From positions 62,001-126,000 of the forward strand of contig JAVBLM010000015.1 in the NCBI GenBank assembly GCA_031553535.1: a stretch of DNA of 64,000 nt. Direction: 5' to 3'. The DNA is from JAIROC01 sp031553535. Its GTDB lineage: Bacteria; Bacteroidota; Bacteroidia; Bacteroidales; WCHB1-69. Under the pieces are notes generated by a model. The model saw nothing but the letters and a program-made list of their open reading frames with translations, did not search any database and was not told the origin of the DNA. Shown piece by piece: positions 14,683-23,476 of this stretch. The position numbers were made by a program, and so were the translations under genes. The number at the start of each line of letters is the position of its first letter. Within the stretch, counting starts at the first letter, position 1.

Positions 14683-17600
14683 AACAACATATAGTAGATA
14701 ATATATTATCAGCATCTAAAATAGAAGATGTTATAAGCGATTTTGTAATACTTGACGGCCAAGGGAAAACCAAATACGGAAAATGTCCCATGTGTGGCAA
14801 AGAAGGGAAAGGAAAAGGAATACAGGTTACACCATCCAAACAGGTATATAAATGCTTTTCCTGCGATTTTTCGGGAATTTCCTCGGTTAAATTCCTTATG
14901 GAAACCCAAAAAATGGACTATCCGGGAGCATTGCGTTATCTGGCCCAAAAATATAGCATTGCTATCCCTACCGATCCCAAGCCGGTTAAACTCAAAAAAC
15001 GGAACAATGACAAAACATTTAAGAACAAACAGCTACAAGAAAGCGGGTTAACCGTCCAGGATGTAAAAGCCATTGAATACAGGGATGATAATACAAAAGT
15101 AGAACTAAATGTTTTTGAATCGGGAACCGTTAACGATTTTCATCGAATTGTTGATGGTGATGATATGATAATCCGTTATCTAGACTTATATGGTAAACGT
15201 GTGGTTTACCAGGTTAAAGAAAACGATAAAAATCCTCGCGAGTTTTACCGTGTCCGGTGGCAGGCCCCGGAATCACATCCACTAAGAAGTGGAGAGATAT
15301 GCAAATACAAAACTCCTTACGGCGCATCTACACAATTATACATACCCCAAACCTTACGCAACCTGTTTAATGAAAACAGGGAAACTAAACGCTTATTTTT
15401 TACTGAAGGGGAGAAGAAAGCAGAAAAGATGTGTAAACATGGTTTACCTGCGTTCGGAATGCCTGGGATCAATTCATTTGTCGGTAAAAATAAAGTGTTT
15501 CCGGATAGTGTTGTTAAATTTATTGAGCGTTGTAATGTGAAAGAGGTTTTCATTGTCTTGGATTCCGATTTTCGGGAGTTATCTAAAACCATTACACCAG
15601 AAAAGGATATTACGCAACGGAGTAAGAACTTTTATTATGCCGTTAAAAACTTCCGTGATTGGTTTAAATCGTTGGCTAATCGTAAATTGTATGTAGATGT
15701 TTTCTTTTTGGGTGGTAGGGGAGACCAAAAGGGTATTGATGATTTATTAGCGAATACGTTTACTGACAGGGAAACTGAATTTATAAACGAGGTAAACCAA
15801 GCCGTAAACGGCATTATGGAAGCCGAAAGCGGACAATTTGAACATTTTGAGCTTCATAAAATTTCTACTGTTACCGATCTGAAATTATTGGAAATCTGGA
15901 AACTTAACGACAGGAAAGCATTTTGTACTGCTCATTTGGATCGGTTAAAATATTTATCGGAGTTTAAATATGGTAGTAATCTTTGGCGTTATGATGAGAT
16001 CAAAGCCGAGTTTGTATTGGCCCAACCTCTATACGATGATGAAAAGTTCTGGAAAGAAACTCCAAAAACGCCCCGATATGGAGATGAATATATAGAAGTT
16101 AAATTTGACTATGCCAAGATAGAAAAATTCTTACACAATCGCGGTTTTTTTCGATTGGAGACTGGTAACAGAGAAAAACCTTTTGAATTTATACGGATAA
16201 CAAACGGAATCATTCGCAGTATTTCTCATTATGATGCTCGCGATTTCTGTATGGATTTGCTTCGGGAAATCACGCCTGAATCTGTATGGGGAGAAATAAA
16301 GCAAGGAGGGAAGATGTATTTCGGTCCTGACCAGCTTTCTTACATTCGTTTTTATCATCCGTCTTTTATAAAAAACAACAAAGATTGTGAAAATATTTTT
16401 TTTAATAATAAATATTGGAAAATATCCGCAGACGGTATCCAAGAACGTTTTTTGAACGAATTGGAAGGGGATATTTTTTACGAGCAAATTAAACAATTTG
16501 ATGTTCAGCGGACAAACCGACTTGTAAGTGTTTCAAAAATTGATAAAAGCTACTTCGTGGATAGACCTGTAATTGATGAATTATTAGGTAAATACGATGT
16601 TAAATTTTCTCCCGATGGGCACAAATGTCATTATGCGCAATTTCTGTTTCTTACTGGAAATTTCTCATGGCAAAAATATTATGATGATGACAGAAATCCT
16701 ATTGAAAACAAAACCGTTCTGGATGATGAATTTTTAATAGATTGGGCAGAACAGAACCTACATTTTCTATCCAAAATGACTGCCATAGGCTATTTGTTGC
16801 ATAAATACCGCGACCGTTCCAACGAAAGGGCAATTGTAGGCATGGATGGAAAAATGAGCGATGTCGATGAGGCAAATGGACGTACCGGAAAATCATTATT
16901 CGGTATGGGGTTGGGAAAAATGCTGAATCAAGTTGTTCTCGATGGACGGCAAAAAAACCAATCCGATGACAAGCATTTATGGGAAGAAGTAAACCGAAAA
17001 ACAGAAAGCATTTTCATTGATGATGCGTTGGCGGGTTATGATATTGGAGAATTATTTAATATCATTACCGGGCGTTTGACGGTAAACAAAAAAGGAATCG
17101 GTAGATTCACCTTAACCGGCGATGACGTTCCGAAGCTGTATATTACTACCAATCATACATTCAAAGGTAGTTCGGATTCTTTTAAAGCGAGACAATTTCG
17201 TTTGGCTTTTTGTGATTTCTTTGATGCGAGCTACCAGCCAAAAGATGTGTTTAAACATAATTTTTGGGAAGAATGGGAGCATGAACAATGGAATTTGTTT
17301 TATAACTTCATGGCCGAATGCTTGGAATTATACTTTATTTCGAAGCAAAACCAATGGGGCATTGCCGGAAGCGGATTAATAGAAGCACCAGTTGAAATGT
17401 TGGAAAAACGGCATATACGTCAGGAAATGGGAGAGATGTTTTTCTCCTGGTTTAACGATTATCTGGGCGTGGATGACCAAAACCACGATGAACCGTTAGA
17501 ATGGTTGAATTACCCGCACGTTCGAAATGTGTTATATCAAAATTTCATAGAAAAATGTCCATCTCAGAAAAACCACATGACGGCACAGAAATTTTGGAAG

Positions 17601-17738
17601 AAAGTAACTCTGTATTGTAAGTATTACAATTTCCGATTAAATCCAGCCCAAACGCTTGACCAAACCAAACCCATGCACGACAAACGGAGCGGTATGGAAT
17701 ATATCACAATTGCTAATAAACATTTTGAAAAGATATGA
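14667..17738 (+). CDS. Primase-helicase replication protein
   Basis: The 1023-residue protein joins three parts. Residues 35-70 are a DnaG-type zinc finger with cysteines at about 40, 43, 63 and 66. A TOPRIM-like part follows with LFFTEGEKKAEKM and VKEVFIVLDSDF. The C-terminal half is a D5/SF3-type helicase with Walker A NGRTGKS (about 737-743), Walker B ESIFIDDA (about 782) and a sensor region LYITTNHTF. Together these would prime and unwind the element's DNA. The last 110 residues recur as a separate protein at 9115-9501. The start is fixed by the zinc-finger distance. The stop overlaps the next gene by 4 bp. Confidence 0.9.
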   Translation: MSNHIEQHIVDNILSASKIEDVISDFVILDGQGKTKYGKCPMCGKEGKGKGIQVTPSKQVYKCFSCDFSGISSVKFLMETQKMDYPGALRYLAQKYSIAIPTDPKPVKLKKRNNDKTFKNKQLQESGLTVQDVKAIEYRDDNTKVELNVFESGTVNDFHRIVDGDDMIIRYLDLYGKRVVYQVKENDKNPREFYRVRWQAPESHPLRSGEICKYKTPYGASTQLYIPQTLRNLFNENRETKRLFFTEGEKKAEKMCKHGLPAFGMPGINSFVGKNKVFPDSVVKFIERCNVKEVFIVLDSDFRELSKTITPEKDITQRSKNFYYAVKNFRDWFKSLANRKLYVDVFFLGGRGDQKGIDDLLANTFTDRETEFINEVNQAVNGIMEAESGQFEHFELHKISTVTDLKLLEIWKLNDRKAFCTAHLDRLKYLSEFKYGSNLWRYDEIKAEFVLAQPLYDDEKFWKETPKTPRYGDEYIEVKFDYAKIEKFLHNRGFFRLETGNREKPFEFIRITNGIIRSISHYDARDFCMDLLREITPESVWGEIKQGGKMYFGPDQLSYIRFYHPSFIKNNKDCENIFFNNKYWKISADGIQERFLNELEGDIFYEQIKQFDVQRTNRLVSVSKIDKSYFVDRPVIDELLGKYDVKFSPDGHKCHYAQFLFLTGNFSWQKYYDDDRNPIENKTVLDDEFLIDWAEQNLHFLSKMTAIGYLLHKYRDRSNERAIVGMDGKMSDVDEANGRTGKSLFGMGLGKMLNQVVLDGRQKNQSDDKHLWEEVNRKTESIFIDDALAGYDIGELFNIITGRLTVNKKGIGRFTLTGDDVPKLYITTNHTFKGSSDSFKARQFRLAFCDFFDASYQPKDVFKHNFWEEWEHEQWNLFYNFMAECLELYFISKQNQWGIAGSGLIEAPVEMLEKRHIRQEMGEMFFSWFNDYLGVDDQNHDEPLEWLNYPHVRNVLYQNFIEKCPSQKNHMTAQKFWKKVTLYCKYYNFRLNPAQTLDQTKPMHDKRSGMEYITIANKHFEKI

Positions 17739-18604
17739 TAACATGTAATTCATTGTCTGGCGGTCAAACGAGTAGTTATATTGCTGCTAACTATCCAGCA
17801 GAATATAATGTATTCTCCCTTATTCGTACAAATGACATCAATTGTAAATTTCCGGATGAAACAATAAGGAAAAAAGTAAGTGATAAAATAGGAACTGAAT
17901 TTATAGGAACATTGGAGGAAGATACTATAATTTATACTATGTTCGATTTGGAACAGTTCATTGGAAAAGAAATACATTGGGTAACCGGAAAAACATTTGA
18001 TGAAATAATTGATAGAGGTAATGGTAAAAAATATCTTCCAAACGTAACACAGCGTTTTTGCACGGTTGAAATGAAATTAAAACCACTTTTTGAATGGTGG
18101 TATCATAATTTTGACAAACATATTGAAATGAGAATCGGATATAGAGCGAATGAACAAGGTCGGGCAAAAAAAATGATAAAAAAGGCTGTGGATGGATATC
18201 AAACGTTTAAAGCTGTTGTCGGGGTCAAACCTATTAGGAGATCGGACGGAAAAATATGTTATCATAATATATACGAGCATGTAAAATGGCAAAAAGCCGT
18301 ATTTCCATTGATTAATGATGTGATTTTTAAGGATAATATAATTGAATATTGGAAAGATAAACCGGTTCGGTTCTCATACCTAAATAATTGTGTCGGTTGT
18401 TTTCATAGAGTTGAACCATTGTTAAACCTTATGAGTAAGTTGGAACCGGAAAAATACGATTGGTTTTGCAGGCAAGAACAAAATGAATACAAAAAGATAA
18501 CATTCAAAAACGGGATTACTTATAAACAAATTCGAGATTATAATTATACAGATTTGTTATTTAATGATTTTTCCGAATGTGATAGTGGTTATTGTGAATT
18601 GTAA
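17735..18604 (+). CDS. PP-loop (PAPS-reductase-like) adenine nucleotide alpha-hydrolase family protein
   Basis: The ATP-pyrophosphatase P-loop SLSGGQTSSYIA is at residues 7-18, followed by typical phage PAPS-reductase-like features: NVTQRFCTVEMK, and a late cysteine pair in LNNCVGCFHR. Enzymes of this group activate substrates with ATP in sulfate reduction, tRNA thiolation or DNA phosphorothioation. Since an adenine methylase and an ASCH protein follow immediately, a nucleic-acid-modifying or anti-restriction role is more likely than sulfate assimilation. It overlaps the primase-helicase stop by 4 bp. Confidence 0.8.
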   Translation: MITCNSLSGGQTSSYIAANYPAEYNVFSLIRTNDINCKFPDETIRKKVSDKIGTEFIGTLEEDTIIYTMFDLEQFIGKEIHWVTGKTFDEIIDRGNGKKYLPNVTQRFCTVEMKLKPLFEWWYHNFDKHIEMRIGYRANEQGRAKKMIKKAVDGYQTFKAVVGVKPIRRSDGKICYHNIYEHVKWQKAVFPLINDVIFKDNIIEYWKDKPVRFSYLNNCVGCFHRVEPLLNLMSKLEPEKYDWFCRQEQNEYKKITFKNGITYKQIRDYNYTDLLFNDFSECDSGYCEL

Positions 18605-18620
18605 TTAAATACTAAAATAT

Positions 18621-19151
18621 ATGAATCTAACACACGAAAGATCGGATAATACAACGGTTGAATGGTATACACCTCCTGAGTTAATATCTTGCTTAGGTAA
18701 ATTTGATTTAGATCCGTGTACGTCTAAAATAGCAATTGAGTTTAATAATTCTGCAAAAAACTATTTCACAAAGTCTGATGATGGACTTATTCAGGAATGG
18801 CAGGGTAGGGTTTGGCTGAACCCGCCTTATGAAAATCCGGATATTTATTTATTTGTTCAAAAATTAGCATTACACAATAATGGAATTGCATTGCTATATA
18901 ATAGATGTGATAATAAAATGTTTCAAGATATCATTTTTCCCCATGCAGATAGTATTTTTTTTCTTAAAGGTAGGATAAGATTTTATTCTATGGATGGTAA
19001 ACGTGGTAATTCTCCCGGTAGCGGTTCTATTTTGGTTTCTTTCGGAGAAAACAACACTGATTCAGTCATCAGAAGTGGATTAAAAGGGGAAATGTTTGTG
19101 CAATATCACAAAAATAAAAATAAGATAGGAATACAGAAACAAATATTTTAA
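18621..19151 (+). CDS. Phage DNA N-6-adenine methyltransferase
   Basis: A 176-residue protein matching the compact phage Dam-type methylases: N-terminal EWYTPPELI, FDLDPCTS, and the catalytic NPPY in VWLNPPYENP. A binding loop GIALLYNRCDNKMFQD follows and the C-terminal GSGSILVSFG is typical of the family. It would methylate adenine N6 in the element's DNA, protecting it from restriction or marking its origin; a target site cannot be read from the gene. Confidence 0.87.
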   Translation: MNLTHERSDNTTVEWYTPPELISCLGKFDLDPCTSKIAIEFNNSAKNYFTKSDDGLIQEWQGRVWLNPPYENPDIYLFVQKLALHNNGIALLYNRCDNKMFQDIIFPHADSIFFLKGRIRFYSMDGKRGNSPGSGSILVSFGENNTDSVIRSGLKGEMFVQYHKNKNKIGIQKQIF

Positions 19152-19152
19152 T

Positions 19153-19470
19153 ATGAAACCAAAAATATTATATTTGACAGTAAGCAAACTACCATTTGAT
19201 GTAATGGTTACGGGAGAAAAAAAACAGGAATTTCGAAAACCATCCCAATGGATATTGTCACGATTATATAACAAAGAATATGATTATGTGAAAATAACGA
19301 ATGGATACAGCAAAGATAGTCCTTTCTTTATAGCTAGATATTTAGGGTGGGAATACAACTCAAAAGAATTTGCAGTTGTATATACTAACGGATTAAGGGT
19401 AGATGTAGAACCATTTGATTATATAATAAGAATTGGTGAAATAATAACGACTAATGATTTACCGTTTTAG
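19153..19470 (+). CDS. ASCH/PUA-like domain protein
   Basis: The 105-residue product starts with ILYLTVSKLPFDVMVTGEKKQEFRKPSQWILSRL, close to the ASCH signature in which a TGxKxxExR stretch follows a lone lysine. The fold binds RNA or modified bases. It starts 1 bp after the methylase stop, so it is part of the same cassette; reading modified nucleotides is a reasonable inference. Confidence 0.65.
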   Translation: MKPKILYLTVSKLPFDVMVTGEKKQEFRKPSQWILSRLYNKEYDYVKITNGYSKDSPFFIARYLGWEYNSKEFAVVYTNGLRVDVEPFDYIIRIGEIITTNDLPF

Positions 19471-19517
19471 TTAAATACAAACCTAAGTTGATCTTTCCAT
19501 TCGGAAGAAACAAATCG

Positions 19518-19550
19518 GAAGACGTAAGCCATAGATGCTATACGTCTTTT
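19518..19550 (+). terminator. Terminator of the early/replication operon
   Basis: AAGACGTA (19518-19525) pairs with TACGTCTT (19540-19547) and is followed by TT. It lies 48 bp after the ASCH gene stop. Confidence 0.65.
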
Positions 19551-19656
19551 GCATTATATAACGCTAATAACTATCTTCTTTTTGTTTGAATATTCAATTC
19601 TCAACAACTTATCAGTAACTAACAACATTAATATTCAAACAATATAATAAGCCAAT

Positions 19657-19696
19657 AAAAACAATTAAAATACGGGAGTATTTTTTGTTGTTTTTA
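19657..19696. terminator. Long AT-rich hairpin, possibly bidirectional terminator
   Basis: AAAATAC and GTATTTT surround a GGGA loop (19667-19684), and the stem extends outward through ATAAAAACAA and TTGTTGTTTTTAT with a small bulge. T runs follow on the plus strand and, read backwards, on the minus strand. Confidence 0.5.
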
Positions 19697-19907
19697 TAAC
19701 CTTTTTAAATCTATCCCAGAACCGACGGTTTTTTTCTTCACCCCGCGTCCCCCTTTATTTAAAGTAAAAAAAATGGTGCTTTATATCGAAAATTTAAACA
19801 AATGAATAAAAAAATCAACTCAAAACGCTTATATATAATATATTATCTCTTTTTATTTTTATATTTTTTATTTATATACTTTATTAATATAATGTAAAAA
19901 AGTGTGC

Positions 19908-20216
19908 TTTAGTGCTGAGAATAGCACTAAATTTGTAAAGTGTTGAATTTGTGCATGTTTGAAGTTATTTTGCCAGCACTAAATTAGCACTAAAAAGCAC
20001 TAAAAGCACTAATATTTTGTAACGCAATGATTGTTAAGATTTTAATATTAGTGCTTGCCTTTTTTCTATTTTTAATTTAATAGCACTAAAGTGTAATAAG
20101 CATAAAATCAAATATTTATTTGTATTTTAGGGCAACTATATTAATGAAAGTTAATTTATAATTATTTAATTATGTGTGTTTTACAAATTCTAGCACTAAA
20201 GTACTAAAGCACTAAA
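19908..20216. repeat. AGCACTAAA iterons
   Basis: I count eight exact copies of AGCACTAAA: one inverted at 19908-19916 and direct ones at 19923, 19975, 19986, 19996, 20082, 20192 and 20208. AGCACTAAT also occurs at 20005 (direct) and 20047-20055 (inverted), which form an inverted repeat with matching ATT flanks. Spacing varies from 9 to over 100 bp. Such clustered motifs typically bind a replication initiator or a master regulator. Confidence 0.75.
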
Positions 20217-20381
20217 ATTTTTACATTGCTTACAAAGCATGTATGTATATACATGTATTTTTTAATTCAGAATAGAATCTATTTTATCACGTTTACCGGC
20301 AGGTTTTCTTTTACACTTATAATCATTGTCATATTTGACAAAAATACTAATTATGAGAAAGAAACGTATAGGTTTACATTT

Positions 20382-20389
20382 TATTTTTG
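20382..20389 (+). promoter_or_regulatory. Candidate promoter for the late operon, TATTTTTG
   Basis: TATTTTTG fits TAnnTTTG and lies about 130 bp before the first late gene at 20517. No convincing -33 TTTG is seen, and in so AT-rich a region chance matches are likely. Confidence 0.3.
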
Positions 20390-20516
20390 CAACTCATAAG
20401 TATATATAAACTAAGTTTACTATTTGTTTACCGTTGGATTACTTTTTGGGTTTTCCTTCGGTAAACAGGTAAACGAAAGGAAAACATTATTGAAAATTAA
20501 CTAATTACTTTAAATC

Positions 20517-20732
20517 ATGAATCCAAAAAAAGCAAAAGAAATTCAAAAACAAAAGCGTGAAGCACGTAAACTCAAACAAAATCAGAATCATTGCCAAAAC
20601 AAAATCCAAAACAATTCCCTTGGGGCCTTTCGTCAAATTTTAGATGATGTACGGAAATCTTTCCCGGAATTATCATACAGAGAGGCACAGAAAAAAGCAT
20701 CTGAATTATTTAAAAATCAAAATAATGGATAA
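20517..20732 (+). CDS. Small basic protein (71 aa)
   Basis: The N-terminal 35 residues are strongly basic (KKAKEIQKQKREARKLKQNQ). The C-terminal part, FPELSYREAQKKASELFK, resembles the short HMG/YABBY-like motif sometimes seen in virion DNA-binding proteins; this likeness is weak. It is the first gene of the late operon and overlaps the start of the next gene by 8 bp. Confidence 0.5.
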   Translation: MNPKKAKEIQKQKREARKLKQNQNHCQNKIQNNSLGAFRQILDDVRKSFPELSYREAQKKASELFKNQNNG

Positions 20733-20973
20733 TATGGAAGATGTTAATTTCGACTTGGCAATAAATTTTATCGACCGAAATATCGGATACCGTCAGTTTG
20801 ATGAATTACCCCGTCGCAAAGAAGGTTCTTTGCATTATAATAAATATAAGTTGGAAATTGAAATTTTCAAGGATATCAAAAGGCGTTTACTCCGTGATGA
20901 ACTCAAACGTGAGCCTTCACAGGATGAAATTGAAGTTGTAGAAATGCCGGAATCAATATCTAAATATTTTTAA
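20725..20973 (+). CDS. Hypothetical protein (82 aa)
   Basis: I choose the ATG at 20725, which overlaps the upstream stop, instead of an in-frame ATG at 20644 inside the previous gene. The product (MDNMEDVNFDLAINFIDRNIG..., EIEIFKDIKRRLLRDELK) is acidic and helical. No family is recognised. Confidence 0.5.
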   Translation: MDNMEDVNFDLAINFIDRNIGYRQFDELPRRKEGSLHYNKYKLEIEIFKDIKRRLLRDELKREPSQDEIEVVEMPESISKYF

Positions 20974-20983
20974 TTATATATAT

Positions 20984-21574
20984 ATGGCAGAAAAAGAAGA
21001 TAAAAAGGGCCTTGAGACGTGGGCATGTAAATTGCTCCCGGAAACAAAAGAGGAGTTAACTGAATTAAAAGATAAAGAAGGTTTTCAATCCTATCAACAA
21101 ATGATTGAAACGCTCTTAGAAAGGTATTTAAATCCTAAAAAAGCGGATGAATCTAACAGTAAACTGATAAAGGAGTTAAAAGATAAAAATAGCGATCTTA
21201 CTTTAAGTTATGATAAGCTGTTGTCTGATTATCGGGAATTGGAAACACAATCAGGGTTATCACAATCCGGAATTGAATCAGCAAATGAAGCTATTGCCGA
21301 ATTGGAAGAAAAACTTCAACATGCTCTATCGATGATTCCCGGTGAAAATACTATGGTCGTTCCGGTTAATCCTTATCAGAAAAAAGTTTTGGAGGTTCTT
21401 TCCGAACGAGAATCTAAAAAAAGAAAACGGGATGATATTACCCCAAAAACATTATCCATGTTTGTCATTGATGAAGTTATTGTAAAATGCAATGCTTTTA
21501 CCATTGATCCTCTTTCCGGAGAAGAAAAACGCCGGATAAAATTGGAATTAGAGGCAGAAAATAACGGGAGGTAA
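20984..21574 (+). CDS. Coiled-coil protein (196 aa)
   Basis: After an N-terminal region that may be ribbon-helix-helix-like (LETWACKLLPETKEELTELKDKEGFQSYQQMIETLLERYL), residues 55-120 have the heptad pattern of a coiled coil (LIKELKDKNSDLTLSYDKLLSDYRELE). The C-terminal part is basic (SERESKKRKRDDITPKTL). It could be a DNA-binding regulator or a packaging accessory. It begins 10 bp after the preceding stop. Confidence 0.55.
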   Translation: MAEKEDKKGLETWACKLLPETKEELTELKDKEGFQSYQQMIETLLERYLNPKKADESNSKLIKELKDKNSDLTLSYDKLLSDYRELETQSGLSQSGIESANEAIAELEEKLQHALSMIPGENTMVVPVNPYQKKVLEVLSERESKKRKRDDITPKTLSMFVIDEVIVKCNAFTIDPLSGEEKRRIKLELEAENNGR

Positions 21575-21575
21575 T

Positions 21576-21863
21576 ATGGATTTTAAAATTTTCATAAAAC
21601 CTCTTTTACCTACCATAAAAAAGACGCTCGGAAGCGGGGAGATAGATAAAGCATTGCAGTCGTTTAAGAATTCTTATTATGATCACCTGGAAAGCGAAAA
21701 TGATACTATTGTTATTGTTAATTCTACCGAAGTGATGCCGGACGGGACAAAAAAAGAATTTCTAAACATCTGCAAGATGGATGAAAATATGTCCTTATCT
21801 CAACCGATTGAACAATTTCCATTAAATGAGGCTATTACTAAACTATTAAAAGAAAACTTATAA
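21576..21863 (+). CDS. Hypothetical protein (95 aa)
   Basis: The product begins MDFKIFIKPLLPTIKKTLGSG, an amphipathic helix, then has a beta-hairpin-like centre (DTIVIVNSTEVMPDGTKKEFLNICKM). It starts 1 bp after the preceding stop and ends 1 bp before the next gene. No family is recognised. Confidence 0.5.
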   Translation: MDFKIFIKPLLPTIKKTLGSGEIDKALQSFKNSYYDHLESENDTIVIVNSTEVMPDGTKKEFLNICKMDENMSLSQPIEQFPLNEAITKLLKENL

Positions 21864-21864
21864 T

Positions 21865-22401
21865 ATGGGTGGATTTGGGATAAAAAATGAAAATACAGGC
21901 GGTGATGCCTTTGATAACTACTTGGATAATCTAAAACAACCTAAGCAAAATCTAAATGTTGAAATAGAACAGGACAATCAAGAGATTGATTCTTACCTTC
22001 CTGATGAAATAACAGCTGAAGATTTACAGCATAAAAAAGCAGCTTTGGAAGCGTCCAGATTTACGGCAGATATTGTTGTAGAAACTATTGATGTTGCTTT
22101 TGTGGAAACAATTGGTTTTCTTGCTAAATTATCAAAGGAAGATAAGCAGGAATTAAAAACGGATGATGAAACAAAAGAAAACCTTTCCAACGCTTGGGCC
22201 AATTATTTAAAAGATAGGGGTGGGGAATTGTCTCCCGGTGTTCTTTTGATTATTTTGGTTTTAGGTGTCTATGCTCCAAAAATCCCGCTGGCTTTTGAAT
22301 TGAGAAAACTAAAAAAACAAAATTCCGAACTAACGGATGAACTGGAAGAAAAAGACAAAGAAATTGCGAAGCTCCAGAAACAATTGAAAAATAAAAAGTA
22401 A
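21865..22401 (+). CDS. Membrane protein with C-terminal coiled coil (178 aa)
   Basis: A polar N-terminal half is followed by one hydrophobic segment (SPGVLLIILVLGVYAPKIPLAF, about 121-142) and a coiled-coil tail (KKQNSELTDELEEKDKEIAKLQKQLKNKK). It is the first of many single-span proteins in the late operon, and probably a virion or assembly membrane component. No family is recognised. Confidence 0.55.
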   Translation: MGGFGIKNENTGGDAFDNYLDNLKQPKQNLNVEIEQDNQEIDSYLPDEITAEDLQHKKAALEASRFTADIVVETIDVAFVETIGFLAKLSKEDKQELKTDDETKENLSNAWANYLKDRGGELSPGVLLIILVLGVYAPKIPLAFELRKLKKQNSELTDELEEKDKEIAKLQKQLKNKK

Positions 22402-22405
22402 AACT

Positions 22406-22606
22406 ATGGAAGATATATTAAAGAGAACTAATGAACTAAGATTCGATGTATCAAAAAGAAAATCAGGTGTAGTTGATGAGATGGTAAGATGGGATCGTAG
22501 AAATAGACATTCAGATGAATATGCTAGAGCTATATACGAATTAAGCATTTTAACCAGTTTAGAAAACTGTTTGATTGATATTTTAACAGAGAAGAATAAT
22601 TACTAA
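22406..22606 (+). CDS. Small hypothetical protein (66 aa)
   Basis: A charged helical protein (ILKRTNELRFDVSKRKSGVVDEMVRWDRRNR) lying 4 bp after the previous stop and 4 bp before the ATPase gene. No family is recognised. Confidence 0.5.
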   Translation: MEDILKRTNELRFDVSKRKSGVVDEMVRWDRRNRHSDEYARAIYELSILTSLENCLIDILTEKNNY

Positions 22607-22610
22607 AATA

Positions 22611-23198
22611 ATGTCTGAAAGACAAGCACAATCGGATATTTTTGTAGGTATAAATGGTACTGGAAAGACTACATTATTACGTAATGTTCTTTCAAAAGTA
22701 CAAGAAATCGGGGAGAGAATATTGATAGTAACACCCGATCCGGTAGAATGGCGGGAAGTCCCGCCCATTCATCACCGGTTAACACATCACATTGCTACAT
22801 ATACAGGAATACGAAGAATTGTATATTTTCCCGGATGCATGGAACTCATACAAAAACATTTCAGAAATGGATCGTTAGTTTTTGATGACGCCCGTGTATA
22901 TATCCATGCACAAAGCACAGATTTTATGACGTGGATACAAATCCGAAGACGGCAATCCGGTATAGATTTATTTTCTGTGTTCCACGGATTAACACAGGTC
23001 CCTCCTGTCTATTTTACATTTTCATCTAATCTATTCCTTTTTTACACAAAGGATAATATTAAAAGACGTAATGAATATATAGATGAAGATGATTTTCTAA
23101 ATATACAGGAAGCAAGAAAGCGAATCCAGACCGAAATAAGAAAAGGAAATAAACACTATTTTGAACGTATAATTTTAGACGAAAGATTTAAACTATGA
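22611..23198 (+). CDS. FtsK/HerA-superfamily (A32-like) genome-packaging ATPase
   Basis: The 195-residue protein has Walker A GINGTGKTT at residues 13-21 and Walker B SLVFDDA at about 86-92. A following RRRQSGIDLFSVFHGLTQVPP resembles the RHxG...tQ...ip motif III region of poxvirus A32 and PRD1 P9 ATPases. Size and motif spacing fit the small packaging ATPases of tailless viruses rather than a large terminase, which would also have a nuclease domain. Filamentous-phage Zot proteins share the superfamily but carry a transmembrane segment, absent here. It likely pumps DNA into the capsid. Confidence 0.78.
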   Translation: MSERQAQSDIFVGINGTGKTTLLRNVLSKVQEIGERILIVTPDPVEWREVPPIHHRLTHHIATYTGIRRIVYFPGCMELIQKHFRNGSLVFDDARVYIHAQSTDFMTWIQIRRRQSGIDLFSVFHGLTQVPPVYFTFSSNLFLFYTKDNIKRRNEYIDEDDFLNIQEARKRIQTEIRKGNKHYFERIILDERFKL

Positions 23199-23476
23199 TA
23201 ATTAAACTACTACTTACTATTTTATTTATTTCCGGTTTTCTGTTTGTTATTTTCCGGGAAATAAAAAAGAAAACCGAGCAAAACTCGGAAAATAAAAACA
23301 ATTGCCAGGATGATATAAAACCAAAACTTAACATATCCGGTCCCTTGGGGGTAACTCCTAAGAATAGAACTGTTATATTGAATCCAATTTACTTACAAGG
23401 TAACACAACCCGGAAAAAGAAAACCAATTATTTACATATAAGTAAAAAAACTAAACATAAAAACAAAAAATCATGA
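23195..23476 (+). CDS. Small membrane protein with basic tail (93 aa)
   Basis: An N-terminal hydrophobic segment (IIKLLLTILFISGFLFVIF) is followed by a polar region and a lysine-rich C-terminus (KKTNYLHISKKTKHKNKKS). It overlaps the ATPase stop by 4 bp. No family is recognised; it may be a membrane partner of the ATPase. Confidence 0.55.
   Translation: MIIKLLLTILFISGFLFVIFREIKKKTEQNSENKNNCQDDIKPKLNISGPLGVTPKNRTVILNPIYLQGNTTRKKKTNYLHISKKTKHKNKKS

Larger units (their letters stand above)
19471..20516. other. Non-coding region with terminators and iterons, candidate replication origin
   Basis: More than 1 kb without a credible gene, extremely AT-rich, between the replication and late operons. 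It holds two terminator-like hairpins (19518-19550 and 19657-19696), repeated AGCACTAAA motifs (19908-20216), a palindromic stretch around ATGTATATACAT (about 20233-20255), and a GTTTACCG/CGGTAAAC inverted pair near 20428-20465. Position and repeats suggest an origin plus control region. Confidence 0.55.

Noticed and set aside
22611..23198. Filamentous phage (Zot) interpretation
   Set aside because: The ATPase lacks the Zot membrane segment, and the element has a primase-helicase, wall hydrolases, a spanin and an integrase at 28.8 kb, all unlike filamentous phages.
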